8,507 nucleotides of DNA from an uncultured Clostridia bacterium (GCA_947600345.1 CANQGC010000117.1:1-8507), one strand, 5' to 3'. Numbered from the stretch's first letter, positions 1 to 6,783 are shown. Program-made: numbers and translations. Notes: a model not told the origin generated them from the sequence alone.

Positions 1-840
1 GGCGTCGGCAAGGAAGCCGTCAAGGGCGGCCTGCTGGCGGACGTCATGGGCGTTCGCACCTTCATTCCCGCCTCCCAGCTGGACCTGCGCTATGTGGAGA
101 AGATCGAGGTGTTCGTGGGCCAGACCATGACGCTGAAGATCATCGAGATCGACAAGGCCAAGAAGCGCATCGTCGCCTCCCGCAAGGCCGTGCTGCTGGC
201 GCAGGAGGCCGAGCGCAAGAAGGAGCTGTGGAAGACCTTCGAGCCCGGCACCATCGTCAAGGGCATCGTTCGCCGCCTGGCGGACTTCGGCGCCTTCGTG
301 GATATCGGCGGCGTCGACGGCCTGGTGCATGTGACCGACCTGTCCTGGGGCCGCGTGAAGCATCCCTCCGAGGTCGTCACCCCCGGCCAGGAGATCGACG
401 TGAAGATCCTGAGCGTGGATCCCGAGCGCGAGCGCATCTCCCTGAGCTACAAGCAGACCCAGCCCCGCCCGTGGACGGTCGCCGATCAGAAGTATCCGGT
501 GGGCTCCGTCGTGGAGGGCAAGGTCGTGCGCATCACCACCTTCGGCGCCTTCGTGGAGCTTGAGCCCGGCCTGGACGGCCTGGTACATATCTCCCAGTGC
601 GCGCTGACCCGCATCGCGAAGGTCGAGGACGCCGTGAACGTCGGCGACATCGTCCGCGTGAAGGTGCTGGATGTGAACACCGAAGCCAAGCGCATCAGCC
701 TGTCCATCCGCGAGGTGCTCGAGGACGAGGCACTGGATTCCGTGCCCGAGGCCGACGAGTTCGCCATGGACGAGGAGCTGCCCGTTGAGGAGGCCCCGGT
801 CGAGGAGGCTCCCGCTGAGGACGCGCCTGCGGCGGAATAA
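1..840 (+). CDS. rpsA: 30S ribosomal protein S1 (S1-domain RNA-binding protein), 5' end outside window
   Basis: Frame 1 is open from the first base, so the gene begins upstream; 279 residues are visible. Ribosomal protein S1 binds mRNA on the 30S subunit and helps translation initiation. The fragment opens with the end of one S1 (OB-fold) domain, recognisable by GVRTFIPASQLD at about residues 16-27. A complete S1 domain follows at about 82-150 (DFGAFVDIGGVDGLVHVTDL, then RISLSYK) and another at about 166-238 (TFGAFVELEPGLDGLVHISQ, then RISLSIR). The C-terminus (about 239-279) is an acidic, disordered-looking tail with a degenerate five-residue repeat, PVEEA-PVEEA-PAEDA-PAAE. In many Clostridia S1 is fused behind IspH (HMBPP reductase); whether that holds here cannot be seen. 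No start or promoter is visible. A perfect terminator follows 14 nt after the stop codon, so this gene ends its transcript. Confidence 0.93.
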   Translation, partial: GVGKEAVKGGLLADVMGVRTFIPASQLDLRYVEKIEVFVGQTMTLKIIEIDKAKKRIVASRKAVLLAQEAERKKELWKTFEPGTIVKGIVRRLADFGAFVDIGGVDGLVHVTDLSWGRVKHPSEVVTPGQEIDVKILSVDPERERISLSYKQTQPRPWTVADQKYPVGSVVEGKVVRITTFGAFVELEPGLDGLVHISQCALTRIAKVEDAVNVGDIVRVKVLDVNTEAKRISLSIREVLEDEALDSVPEADEFAMDEELPVEEAPVEEAPAEDAPAAE

Positions 841-854
841 TCGGATGAGGATTG

Positions 855-888
855 AGCCCCGGCTCTCTGAGGAGAGCCGGGGCTTTTT
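855..888 (+). terminator. Rho-independent terminator of the S1 gene
   Basis: A perfect 13-bp stem (AGCCCCGGCTCTC, 855-867, with its complement at 872-884) encloses a TGAG loop and runs directly into a T tract at 884-888, then GTGTGTTT. It lies 14 nt after the S1 stop codon. There is no T tract on the other strand, so it should act for the plus strand only and not for the convergent kinase transcript. Confidence 0.95.
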
Positions 889-939
889 GTGTGTTTATGG
901 GCGTTGGGGGTAATCGGGAGGGACGTTAGAGAGTTAGTG

Positions 940-991
940 GCGGCTGTTTCGCCTTGGAAAGCCAAAAGGCTTTCCAAGGCGAAACAGCCGC
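940..991. repeat. Perfect 24-bp inverted repeat with AAAA loop (long hairpin)
   Basis: The arm at 940-963 (starting GCGGCTGTTTCGCC and ending GGAAAGCC) is exactly complementary to 968-991, with only AAAA (964-967) between them. No T tract follows on either strand, so this is not a standard intrinsic terminator. The stem is far longer than a terminator needs and could form a cruciform in DNA or a stable hairpin in RNA from either strand. The S1 terminator lies about 50 nt before it, so on the plus strand only read-through transcripts would contain it. Confidence 0.9.
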
Positions 992-1064
992 GGCGGCCCG
1001 CGGATTGGTGGCGGCGAGGCGATGATTCGCTTTGCCCGGCTTTCATTTTATTCCGCGGGCCGCC
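992..1064. repeat. 13-bp perfect inverted repeat enclosing 47 nt
   Basis: GGCGGCCCGCGGA (992-1004) is perfectly complementary to TCCGCGGGCCGCC (1052-1064). The left arm begins on the base after the preceding 24-bp hairpin ends, so the two can stack as one composite structure. The enclosed 47 nt have only weak internal pairing (for example GCGA 1019-1022 with TCGC 1027-1030). No coding function is apparent. Confidence 0.75.
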
Positions 1065-1262
1065 TGGGAGCGGGGCCTTTCGCCGCAAGCCGCAACCGTT
1101 CACTGGGCGCGACCTTTGGGATACGCTGGGCTCCGCCCAGACCCGTTCTGGACTCTGTCCAGACCTGCTTAAGGGACTCTGTCCCTTAAGAATTCCTGCC
1201 AAGGAACCTGAGGTTCCTTGGATTCTCCCTTCTGCTGCCGCGCTGGGAGCGGGATCTTTTCG
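1064..1262. repeat. Short direct repeat flanking the hairpin array
   Basis: The 11-mer CTGGGAGCGGG occurs at 1064-1074 and again at 1243-1253. The bases after it are also alike: GCCTTTCG (1075-1082) against ATCTTTTCG (1254-1262). The copies lie on either side of the four-hairpin array. They may be the two ends of a repeat unit or remnants of a duplication; with one 11-base identity in GC-rich DNA, chance is not excluded. Confidence 0.45.
1126..1221. repeat. Tandem array of four triloop hairpins
   Basis: Four perfect hairpins follow one another: 1126-1140 (6-bp stem, loop TCC), 1147-1163 (7-bp, TCT), 1168-1190 (10-bp, CTTAAGGGAC, TCT) and 1199-1221 (10-bp, CCAAGGAACC, TGA). Each has a three-base loop closed by a C-G pair, while the stem sequences are unrelated apart from the shared GGACTCTGTCC core of the second and third. 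Linkers are 6, 4 and 8 nt. None is followed by a T tract on either strand. The array lies 45 nt beyond the stop codon of the kinase, so it may form in the 3' untranslated part of that mRNA. It looks like a genome-dispersed intergenic repeat; copy number cannot be judged here. Confidence 0.8.
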
Positions 1263-1265
1263 TTC

Positions 1266-4202
1266 CTATTTCATCCACTTACTCAATGCTTCCAGCAGCT
1301 TGTCGATTTCTACGGGCTTGGCGACGTGGTCGTTCATGCCGGCCTCCTTGGCCTCGCGGATGTCGTCGGCGAAGGCGTTGGCTGTCATGGCGATGATGGG
1401 CACGCGCTTCGCGTCCTCGCGATCCAGGGCGCGGATGGCGCGCGCCGCCTCGTAGCCGTTCATCACCGGCATCTGAATGTCCATCAGGATCAGGTCGTAG
1501 TGCCCGGGCGCGCTGGCGGATACCTTGTCCACCGCCTGCCGTCCGTCCTCGGCCTGCTCCACCTCCACGCCGATGTAGCTCAGCAGCTCGTCGGCGATCT
1601 CGCGGTTCAGCTCGTTGTCCTCCACCAGCAGCACGCGCTTTCCGGCGTAGTTCGCCTGCGCAAGCTCCGCGGCGGGGAGCTCGCGCTTGCCCTCGCCGCG
1701 CTCGGCCAGCACGGTCTTGAGCGCGTACACCAGCCGCGAGCGGAACAGCGGCTTTTCGATGAAGGCCTGGATGCCCGCCTCCTTGGCCTCGACCTCGATG
1801 TCCGACCAGTCGTAGGCGGAGAGTATGATGATCGGCAGCGCGTCGCCCACGCGCTTGCGGATCTCCCGCGCGGTCTCCACGCCGTCCTTGCCGGGCATCT
1901 TCCAGTCGAGGATCACCGCGGCGTAGTTGTCCGGCCTGTCGTGCGCGGCCACGCAGCGCTCGATGGCCTCGTCGCCGGTGAGGACCCACTCGGCCTTCAT
2001 GCCGATGTTGTCCAATATGTCGCAGGTGCTGACGCAGGAATCCTGGTCGTCGTCGGCCACCAGCACGCGCAAATCGCGCAGCTCGTGCACGTCCTCGGCC
2101 TCCTCCTGCTGGAGCTTGAGCAGCACCTGCACCGTGAACGTGGAGCCCACGCCCAGCTGGCTCTCCACGCGGATGTCGCCGTCCATCATGCGCACGATGT
2201 TGCGGGTGATGGACATGCCCAGGCCGGTGCCCTCGATGTTGCTGTTCACGGCGTTCTGGGATCTTGCGAAGGGATCGAACACCGTCTTGATGAAGTCCTC
2301 GTTCATGCCGATGCCGTTGTCCTGGCAGACGAACTCGTAGCAGCCCCGGCCGTGCACGGGCGAGGGTTGCTCCCGGATCGAGAATAGGATCGTGCCGCCC
2401 TCGGGCGTGAACTTCACCGCGTTGCCCAGTATGTTGACGAACACCTGCCGCAGGCGCAGCGTGTCGCCGATCACGTTTTCGTGCTCGATATCGGAGATGT
2501 GCACCCGGAGCTCCTGGCGCTTGGCGTTGACCTGGGCGCGGATGATCGTCACCACGCTCTCCACCATGTCGGCCATGCCGAAGGGCTCCTCGCTGAGCGT
2601 CACCTTGCCGCTCTCGATCTTGGACATGTCCAGCACGTCGTTGATCAGCGCCAGCAGGTGGCGGCTGGAGATGGTGATCTTGCTCAGGCAGTCGGTCAGG
2701 CGCTCGGGGTCGTTCAGGTGCATCGCCGCCACGGCGGTCATGCCCATGATGGCGTTCATCGGCGTGCGGATGTCGTGGGACATGCGGGCCAGGAAGTCGC
2801 TCTTGGCGCGGTTGGCGGCCTCGGCGGTCTCGCTGGCGCTCTTGAGGGCCAGGCGAATCTCCGCCTCGCGCTCCTTGAGCGCGGTCACGTCCTGTATGGC
2901 GTAGAGCACCTGCACGGGCACGCCGTCCTTGCGCTTGAGGCAGAGCACGCTGATGTTCTCCCAGCGCATGCTGCCCATTTCGATCTGATACTCAAATTGC
3001 AGGTAGGGAACGTCCTCGGTCAGGTGCGCCTGGACGTACTCCTTCCCGACGGCCACGCTCATCTGTTCGCCGTCCTGGGAATCGGAGGCGTAGTGCTGCT
3101 CCAGATAGCGCAGCAGATCGGAGTAGGCGCCGCGCTTGGCGGCGGAGCCGTTTTTGTCCAGCAGGTATTCGTAGGCGTCCTTCTCGAAGTCCACCAGCGC
3201 GAAGCGGGTGAACAGCTGGGGCACGGCGTCCACGATGCGGGACATCTCCTGGTTCTCGCTCTCGAGCTTGCGCTTCTGCCTGCGGTTGCGCAGGATCAGG
3301 TAGGCGATGAAGATCAGGAACGCCGCGGCCAGCTTGATCTCCAGCCGGATTCCGGCGGAGTTGGCGCTCTGGGTCATGCTCCGGGTCAGCGCCGAGGGGA
3401 AGCTCTGCAGCAGCATCCACTCGCCGTCCTCCAGCGGGGTGACGAAGGCGCTGCCCGCGCCGCTGGTGCCCTTGTAGTTGAAGCTGGCGGAGCTGCCGCT
3501 AGCGAGGGCCTGCTCCAGCTTCTCGCGATCCACGACGGAGAGCCGCTCGCGGTCGACCAGCGAGGTCAGCAAATTTTCCGGTTCGGAGCTGTCGCCCACG
3601 CTGAGAATCACGCTGCCGTCGCGCTCGAGCAGGTAGGTGCTGGTCTGCATGCCGAAGTAGTTGGAGGAGAGAATTTCGTCCACCGTGTCCCCGCGCTGGA
3701 TGCCGCTGAGCACGCCGATGATCTCCCCCTCGTAGCGGAAGGGCGCGTAGAAGATCAGCAGCGTCTCGTTGGTGATGCGGGAGTTGTAGACCACGCACTT
3801 GCCGCTCTCGCCGCGCATGCCGCGCTGCACGTAGTCCCGGTCGGAGAGGTCGGCGGTGCGGCCGTCGGCGGTCAGGTCGATGCCTTCGGAGTTGATGAAT
3901 TCCACGTAGTCGAAGGGGGAGCGGGAGATCATCTCCTGGAGCATGTCCGCGTCCACCACGGGTTCGGTAATCAGCGAGCCGTAGAGGTTGGCCATCATGT
4001 TCACGTAGCGCTCGGAGGTGCGCACCAGGTCGTTGATGCGCGCGGTGGTCTGCTCCGTGGCGGACTCGATGAAGCTGTTGTTCTGCTCCACGATCCGGTC
4101 GTTGTTGGCTCGCACGAAGGTGAAGAAGGAAAATATGATGAACGCCAGCAGCGCGGCGGTGAAGATCATCTCGGGAACGAACCCCCGGGGACGCTTTCGC
4201 AT
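1266..4202 (-). CDS. Membrane-bound hybrid sensor histidine kinase (dCache-like sensor, PAS-like, HisKA, HATPase, two REC)
   Basis: This 978-residue protein autophosphorylates on histidine in response to a signal and passes phosphate to its own receiver domains. In order: TM helix (about 12-30), extracellular sensor of Cache type (about 31-285), TM helix (about 290-305), PAS-like region (about 320-442), HisKA with the H-box MSHDIRTPMNAIMG (His476), and a HATPase with N-box (Asn590, Asn594), G1 DNGIGM (Asp628), FDPFAR and G2 GTGLGM (658-663). The first receiver has VADDD, Asp766 (LDWKMPG) and Lys817; the second has VEDNELNR, Asp908 (MDIQMPVMNG) and Lys962. All catalytic residues are present. 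There is no Hpt or DNA-binding output domain, so the output partner must lie elsewhere. I chose the ATG at 4202 because AAGGAGGAGG (4210-4219) precedes it by 7 nt; an upstream in-frame TTG at 4241 lacks such a site and would precede the TM helix with an unlikely leader. The ligand is unknown. Confidence 0.93.
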   Translation of the reverse strand: MRKRPRGFVPEMIFTAALLAFIIFSFFTFVRANNDRIVEQNNSFIESATEQTTARINDLVRTSERYVNMMANLYGSLITEPVVDADMLQEMISRSPFDYVEFINSEGIDLTADGRTADLSDRDYVQRGMRGESGKCVVYNSRITNETLLIFYAPFRYEGEIIGVLSGIQRGDTVDEILSSNYFGMQTSTYLLERDGSVILSVGDSSEPENLLTSLVDRERLSVVDREKLEQALASGSSASFNYKGTSGAGSAFVTPLEDGEWMLLQSFPSALTRSMTQSANSAGIRLEIKLAAAFLIFIAYLILRNRRQKRKLESENQEMSRIVDAVPQLFTRFALVDFEKDAYEYLLDKNGSAAKRGAYSDLLRYLEQHYASDSQDGEQMSVAVGKEYVQAHLTEDVPYLQFEYQIEMGSMRWENISVLCLKRKDGVPVQVLYAIQDVTALKEREAEIRLALKSASETAEAANRAKSDFLARMSHDIRTPMNAIMGMTAVAAMHLNDPERLTDCLSKITISSRHLLALINDVLDMSKIESGKVTLSEEPFGMADMVESVVTIIRAQVNAKRQELRVHISDIEHENVIGDTLRLRQVFVNILGNAVKFTPEGGTILFSIREQPSPVHGRGCYEFVCQDNGIGMNEDFIKTVFDPFARSQNAVNSNIEGTGLGMSITRNIVRMMDGDIRVESQLGVGSTFTVQVLLKLQQEEAEDVHELRDLRVLVADDDQDSCVSTCDILDNIGMKAEWVLTGDEAIERCVAAHDRPDNYAAVILDWKMPGKDGVETAREIRKRVGDALPIIILSAYDWSDIEVEAKEAGIQAFIEKPLFRSRLVYALKTVLAERGEGKRELPAAELAQANYAGKRVLLVEDNELNREIADELLSYIGVEVEQAEDGRQAVDKVSASAPGHYDLILMDIQMPVMNGYEAARAIRALDREDAKRVPIIAMTANAFADDIREAKEAGMNDHVAKPVEIDKLLEALSKWMK

Positions 4203-4278
4203 CGGACAGCCTCCTCCTTCGCAGGCCGGGCGTGCCCCCAAATGGGCGCAAGCCGGTAACTTATAATAGGATGCTTCT

Positions 4279-4308
4279 ATTCTATCACGGGAGGCGGAAA
4301 CTTGGCAA
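4279..4308 (-). promoter_or_regulatory. Sigma-70/SigA-type promoter of the histidine kinase gene
   Basis: Read on the minus strand, TTGCCA (4303-4308; 5 of 6 to the -35 consensus) is separated by 18 nt from TAGAAT (4279-4284; 5 of 6 to the -10 consensus). It lies between the terminator of the upstream aminopeptidase and the kinase start at 4202, leaving a leader of roughly 70 nt. It suggests the kinase is transcribed as its own unit. Confidence 0.65.
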
Positions 4309-4359
4309 TAGATGCGCGTCCAACCCGCAAAAACTTAAGAAGAACTTTGCTTTTCGCAC

Positions 4360-4402
4360 AAAACCTGGGGCGGGCTCCTCCATTCGGAGGAGCCCGCCCC
4401 AG
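4360..4402 (-). terminator. Rho-independent terminator of the glycosyltransferase-aminopeptidase unit
   Basis: A perfect 17-bp GC-rich stem (4365-4381 with 4386-4402) has a four-base loop (ATTC on the plus strand, GAAT on the transcribed strand). On the minus strand it is followed by G and then TTTT (4360-4363). It starts 14 nt after the aminopeptidase stop codon. It isolates that unit from the kinase gene downstream. Confidence 0.9.
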
Positions 4403-4416
4403 CCTCGCGTCCCGTC

Positions 4417-5778
4417 CTACTTCAGGAAGGCGCAGTAGCCCCTGTAGGCCTCGTAGAGATCGGCCTTGTTGATGACCTCGAAGGGCGCGTGCATCGAAAG
4501 CACGGCCACGCCCGCGTCGATCACGTTCATGCCGTACTTGGCGCAGCAGAAGGCGATGGTCCCGCCGCCGCCCAGGTCCACCTTGCCCAGCTCGGCGAAC
4601 TGGTAGGCGACGCCCGCATCGTCCATGATGCGGCGAATCTCCGCCACGTACTCGGCGTTGGCGTCGCTGGAGCCGGACTTGCCCCGGCTGCCGGTGTACT
4701 TGTTGAAGCACAGCCCGCGGCCCAGGTAGGCGGCGTTCTTCTTCTCGAAGGCGGAGGCGTAGAGGGGATCGAAGCCGGCGGACACGTCGCTGGAGAGCAT
4801 GCGGCTGTTGCGCAGGCAGCGGCGCACGCTCAGCTCGGTGCGCTCGCCCAGCAGCGCGCAGAGCTCGGCCATGGCGTTCTCGAAGAACATGGAGTCCATG
4901 CCCGTGGCGCCCACGGAGCCGATCTCCTCCTTGTCGGTGAGTACCGCGCAGAGCGTGCGCTCCGGCGTGCCCTCGAAGTCGAGCACCGCGCGCAGCGAGG
5001 GATAGGCGCAGACTCGGTCGTCGTGGCCGTAGGCCAGGATCATGCTGCGGTCGAGGCCCATGTCCCGGGCCTTGCCAGCGGGCACGATCTCCAGCTCGGC
5101 GGAGATGAAGTCCTCCTCCTCGATGCCCTTGGCCTCCAGGAGCTTCAGCACGTTGGCCTTCACGGCGTCCTTCTCCTCGCCGCCCAGCGGCTTGCCCGCG
5201 ATGATGAGGTCCAGGTTCTCGCCCTCGACCACCTTCGCCGCGTCCTTCTTCATCTGCTCCTGGGCCAGGTGGGGCAGCAGGTCGCTGATGCAGAATACCG
5301 GGTCGTCCTCCGATTCGCCGATGTTGACGCACACGACGCTGCCGTCCTTCTTGGCGATCACGCCGTGCAGCGCCAGCGGCCGCGCGACCCACTGGTACTT
5401 CTTGATTCCGCCGTAGTAGTGGGTGTCCAGGTAGGCCAAGTCCTCCTCCTCGTAGAGGGGGTTCTGCTTGACGTCGATGCGCGGGGAGTCGATGTGCGCG
5501 CCGAGGATGTTCATGCCGCTCTCGATGGGCTCCGTGCCGATCGCGAACAGCAGGATCGACTTGTTCATCCAGTTCAGGTACAGCCGGTCGCCGGGCTTGG
5601 CGGCGGTGACGCAGTTCATATCGGCAAAGCCGCGCGCCTCGGCGAGGCGCACGGCCTCGGCCACGCACTCGCGCTCGGTCTTGCCCGCGTCCAGGAAGGC
5701 GCGGTAGTCGGCGGAAAAGGCCTCCAGCGCGGCGATATCCGCTTCGGTGTAGGAGCTCCAGGCGTTCTTGCGCTTCAT
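4417..5778 (-). CDS. M18 family zinc aminopeptidase (aminopeptidase I type)
   Basis: At 453 residues this has the usual length of M18 enzymes, cytosolic two-metal aminopeptidases that form large dodecameric shells and remove N-terminal residues from peptides. Visible family marks: GAHIDSPR with metal ligand His95 and Asp97; the clostridial-type HYYGGIKKYQW (about 120-130); GHDDRVCAY with bridging Asp253 or Asp254; TDKEEIGS with catalytic Glu284 and ligand Glu285; SSDVSAGFDP with Asp331; the KYTGSRGKSGSSDAN region (360-374); and LSMHAPFE with the last ligand His430. Ligand roles are assigned by family analogy. No signal peptide is present. The start is ATG 5778, with GGAG eight bases upstream. 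That site lies inside the last codons of the preceding glycosyltransferase gene, whose stop codon is only 3 nt away, so the two are co-transcribed and probably translationally coupled. Its likely role is peptide turnover; a link with the glycosyltransferase is not evident. Confidence 0.95.
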   Translation of the reverse strand: MKRKNAWSSYTEADIAALEAFSADYRAFLDAGKTERECVAEAVRLAEARGFADMNCVTAAKPGDRLYLNWMNKSILLFAIGTEPIESGMNILGAHIDSPRIDVKQNPLYEEEDLAYLDTHYYGGIKKYQWVARPLALHGVIAKKDGSVVCVNIGESEDDPVFCISDLLPHLAQEQMKKDAAKVVEGENLDLIIAGKPLGGEEKDAVKANVLKLLEAKGIEEEDFISAELEIVPAGKARDMGLDRSMILAYGHDDRVCAYPSLRAVLDFEGTPERTLCAVLTDKEEIGSVGATGMDSMFFENAMAELCALLGERTELSVRRCLRNSRMLSSDVSAGFDPLYASAFEKKNAAYLGRGLCFNKYTGSRGKSGSSDANAEYVAEIRRIMDDAGVAYQFAELGKVDLGGGGTIAFCCAKYGMNVIDAGVAVLSMHAPFEVINKADLYEAYRGYCAFLK

Positions 5779-5781
5779 GTT

Positions 5782-6750
5782 TCAATCTCCGTTTCTGTCA
5801 TTTTGCTTGTCGCTGTCGAGGTGGTCGTCCAGCACGCGCTCGATGATGAAGCGCGGCCGGTGCTTGGCCTCCGAGTAGATCTTGCCCACGTACTCGCCGA
5901 TCACGCCCAGCGAGAGCAGCTGCAGCCCGCCGAGCATCCAGATGGAGAACATCAGCGACGCCCAGCCGCTGACCGTGTGGCCGGTGAAGCGCCGGACCAG
6001 CGACCAGACCAGCATCGCCAGGCTCAGCACGAACACCGCCGCGCCCAGGAACACGATCAGCCGCAGCGGCTTGATGCTGAACGATGTGATGCCGTCCATC
6101 GCGAAGGCGATCATCTTCTTGAGCGGATACTTGCTCTCGCCGGCGAAGCGCCTGGCGCGCTCGTACTCCACCGTGGTGGACGGATAGCCGATCTGCGGCA
6201 CGATGCCCCGCAGGAAGATGTTCGACTCGTTGAACTGCAACAGCCCCTCCACGGCGCGCTTACTCATCAGCCGGTAGTCGGCGTGGTTGAACACCAGATC
6301 CACGCCCATGGCGTGCATCAAGTGGTAGAAGCCCTCGGCGGTCAGGCGCTTGAAGGCGCTGTCCGTCCTGCGCGAGGAGCGCACGCCGTAGACCACGTCG
6401 TAGCCCGCGTGGTAGGCGTCGATCATGGCGTCGATGGCGTTCACGTCGTCCTGGAGGTCGGCGTCCATGCTGACGATCATGTCCGCATACCGAACCGCCG
6501 TGGTCATGCCCGCCAGCAGCGCGTTCTGGTGGCCCCGGTTGCGGGAGAGGTTCACGCCGGAGAACAGCCTGTCCTCCTCGTGGAGCCTGGCGATGATCTC
6601 CCAGGTGCGGTCCGAGGAGCCGTCGTTGACGAACATCACGCGGCTGTCCGGGCCGATCTTGCCCGCCTCCATCAATGCGCCCAGCTTCGCCTTCAGCCGC
6701 TTCGATGTCTCGGGCAGCACGGCCTCCTCCTTATAACAGGGCACCACCAC
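5782..6750 (-). CDS. Family 2 glycosyltransferase, GtrB/DPM1-like (polyprenyl-phosphate sugar transferase)
   Basis: Proteins of this type transfer a sugar from a nucleotide sugar to a polyprenyl phosphate at the inner face of the membrane, supplying cell-surface glycosylation. The GT-A domain shows VVVPCYKEEAVLP at the N-terminus, VNDGSSD (41-47), the metal/nucleotide-binding DADLQDD (96-102), and the GtrB-type R-R-FAGESKYPLKKM stretch (about 200-213). Two TM helices follow at about 230-253 and 263-286, then a short cytosolic tail: the GtrB layout at normal length (322 residues). The start is uncertain. The frame has a TGA at 6781-6783 and no ATG before the conserved VVVPCY. GTG at 6750 has AAAGG nine bases upstream; alternatively ACG at 6759 sits 5 nt after AGGAGG (6765-6770) and would restore the usual TLYVVVPCY start. 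The sugar and acceptor are unknown, and no GtrA flippase gene is visible beside it. Confidence 0.92.
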   Translation of the reverse strand: MVVPCYKEEAVLPETSKRLKAKLGALMEAGKIGPDSRVMFVNDGSSDRTWEIIARLHEEDRLFSGVNLSRNRGHQNALLAGMTTAVRYADMIVSMDADLQDDVNAIDAMIDAYHAGYDVVYGVRSSRRTDSAFKRLTAEGFYHLMHAMGVDLVFNHADYRLMSKRAVEGLLQFNESNIFLRGIVPQIGYPSTTVEYERARRFAGESKYPLKKMIAFAMDGITSFSIKPLRLIVFLGAAVFVLSLAMLVWSLVRRFTGHTVSGWASLMFSIWMLGGLQLLSLGVIGEYVGKIYSEAKHRPRFIIERVLDDHLDSDKQNDRNGD

Positions 6751-6764
6751 GTAGAGCGTCCTTT

Positions 6765-6770
6765 CCTCCT
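6765..6770 (-). promoter_or_regulatory. Ribosome binding site of the glycosyltransferase gene (bears on its start)
   Basis: The minus strand reads AAGGAGGAAAGG at 6760-6771, with a perfect AGGAGG at 6765-6770. From AGGAGG the spacing is 14 nt to GTG 6750 (long) but 5 nt to an ACG at 6757-6759. The second purine patch, AAAGG (6760-6764), is 9 nt from the GTG. The site is therefore real, but it does not by itself decide between a GTG start and a rare ACG start. Confidence 0.6.
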
Positions 6771-6783
6771 TCGTGACTCCTCA

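Larger units (their letters stand above)
841..1265. other. Noncoding convergent intergenic region rich in inverted repeats
   Basis: These 425 bases lie between the S1 stop codon and the stop codon of the kinase on the opposite strand. Apart from the S1 terminator they contain at least six further inverted repeats, described separately. Open frames cross the region on both strands, but they run through the hairpin arms, lack convincing ribosome binding sites and translate into low-complexity sequence, so I see no gene here. No tRNA, rRNA or known riboswitch core was recognised. The character (adjacent hairpins with short loops between convergent genes) is that of a dispersed intergenic repeat element. 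Confidence 0.7.

Noticed and set aside
486..1202. Minus-strand frame of 238 codons covering the S1 3' end and the repeat island.
   Set aside because: It is the antisense of S1 domains for much of its length (Ser/Thr/Ala-rich low complexity) and then crosses the repeats.
940..1221. The closely spaced repeats as a CRISPR array.
   Set aside because: The units are inverted repeats with different stems, not identical direct repeats with regular spacers, and no cas gene is present.
889..1455. Plus-strand frame of 188 codons across the intergenic region.
   Set aside because: It runs through both arms of the hairpins and into the antisense of the kinase 3' end, with no ribosome binding site and no family resemblance.
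2481..4259. Long plus-strand open frame antisense to the histidine kinase, and another at 1218-2387.
   Set aside because: Same compositional shadow effect; the kinase on the minus strand keeps every catalytic motif.
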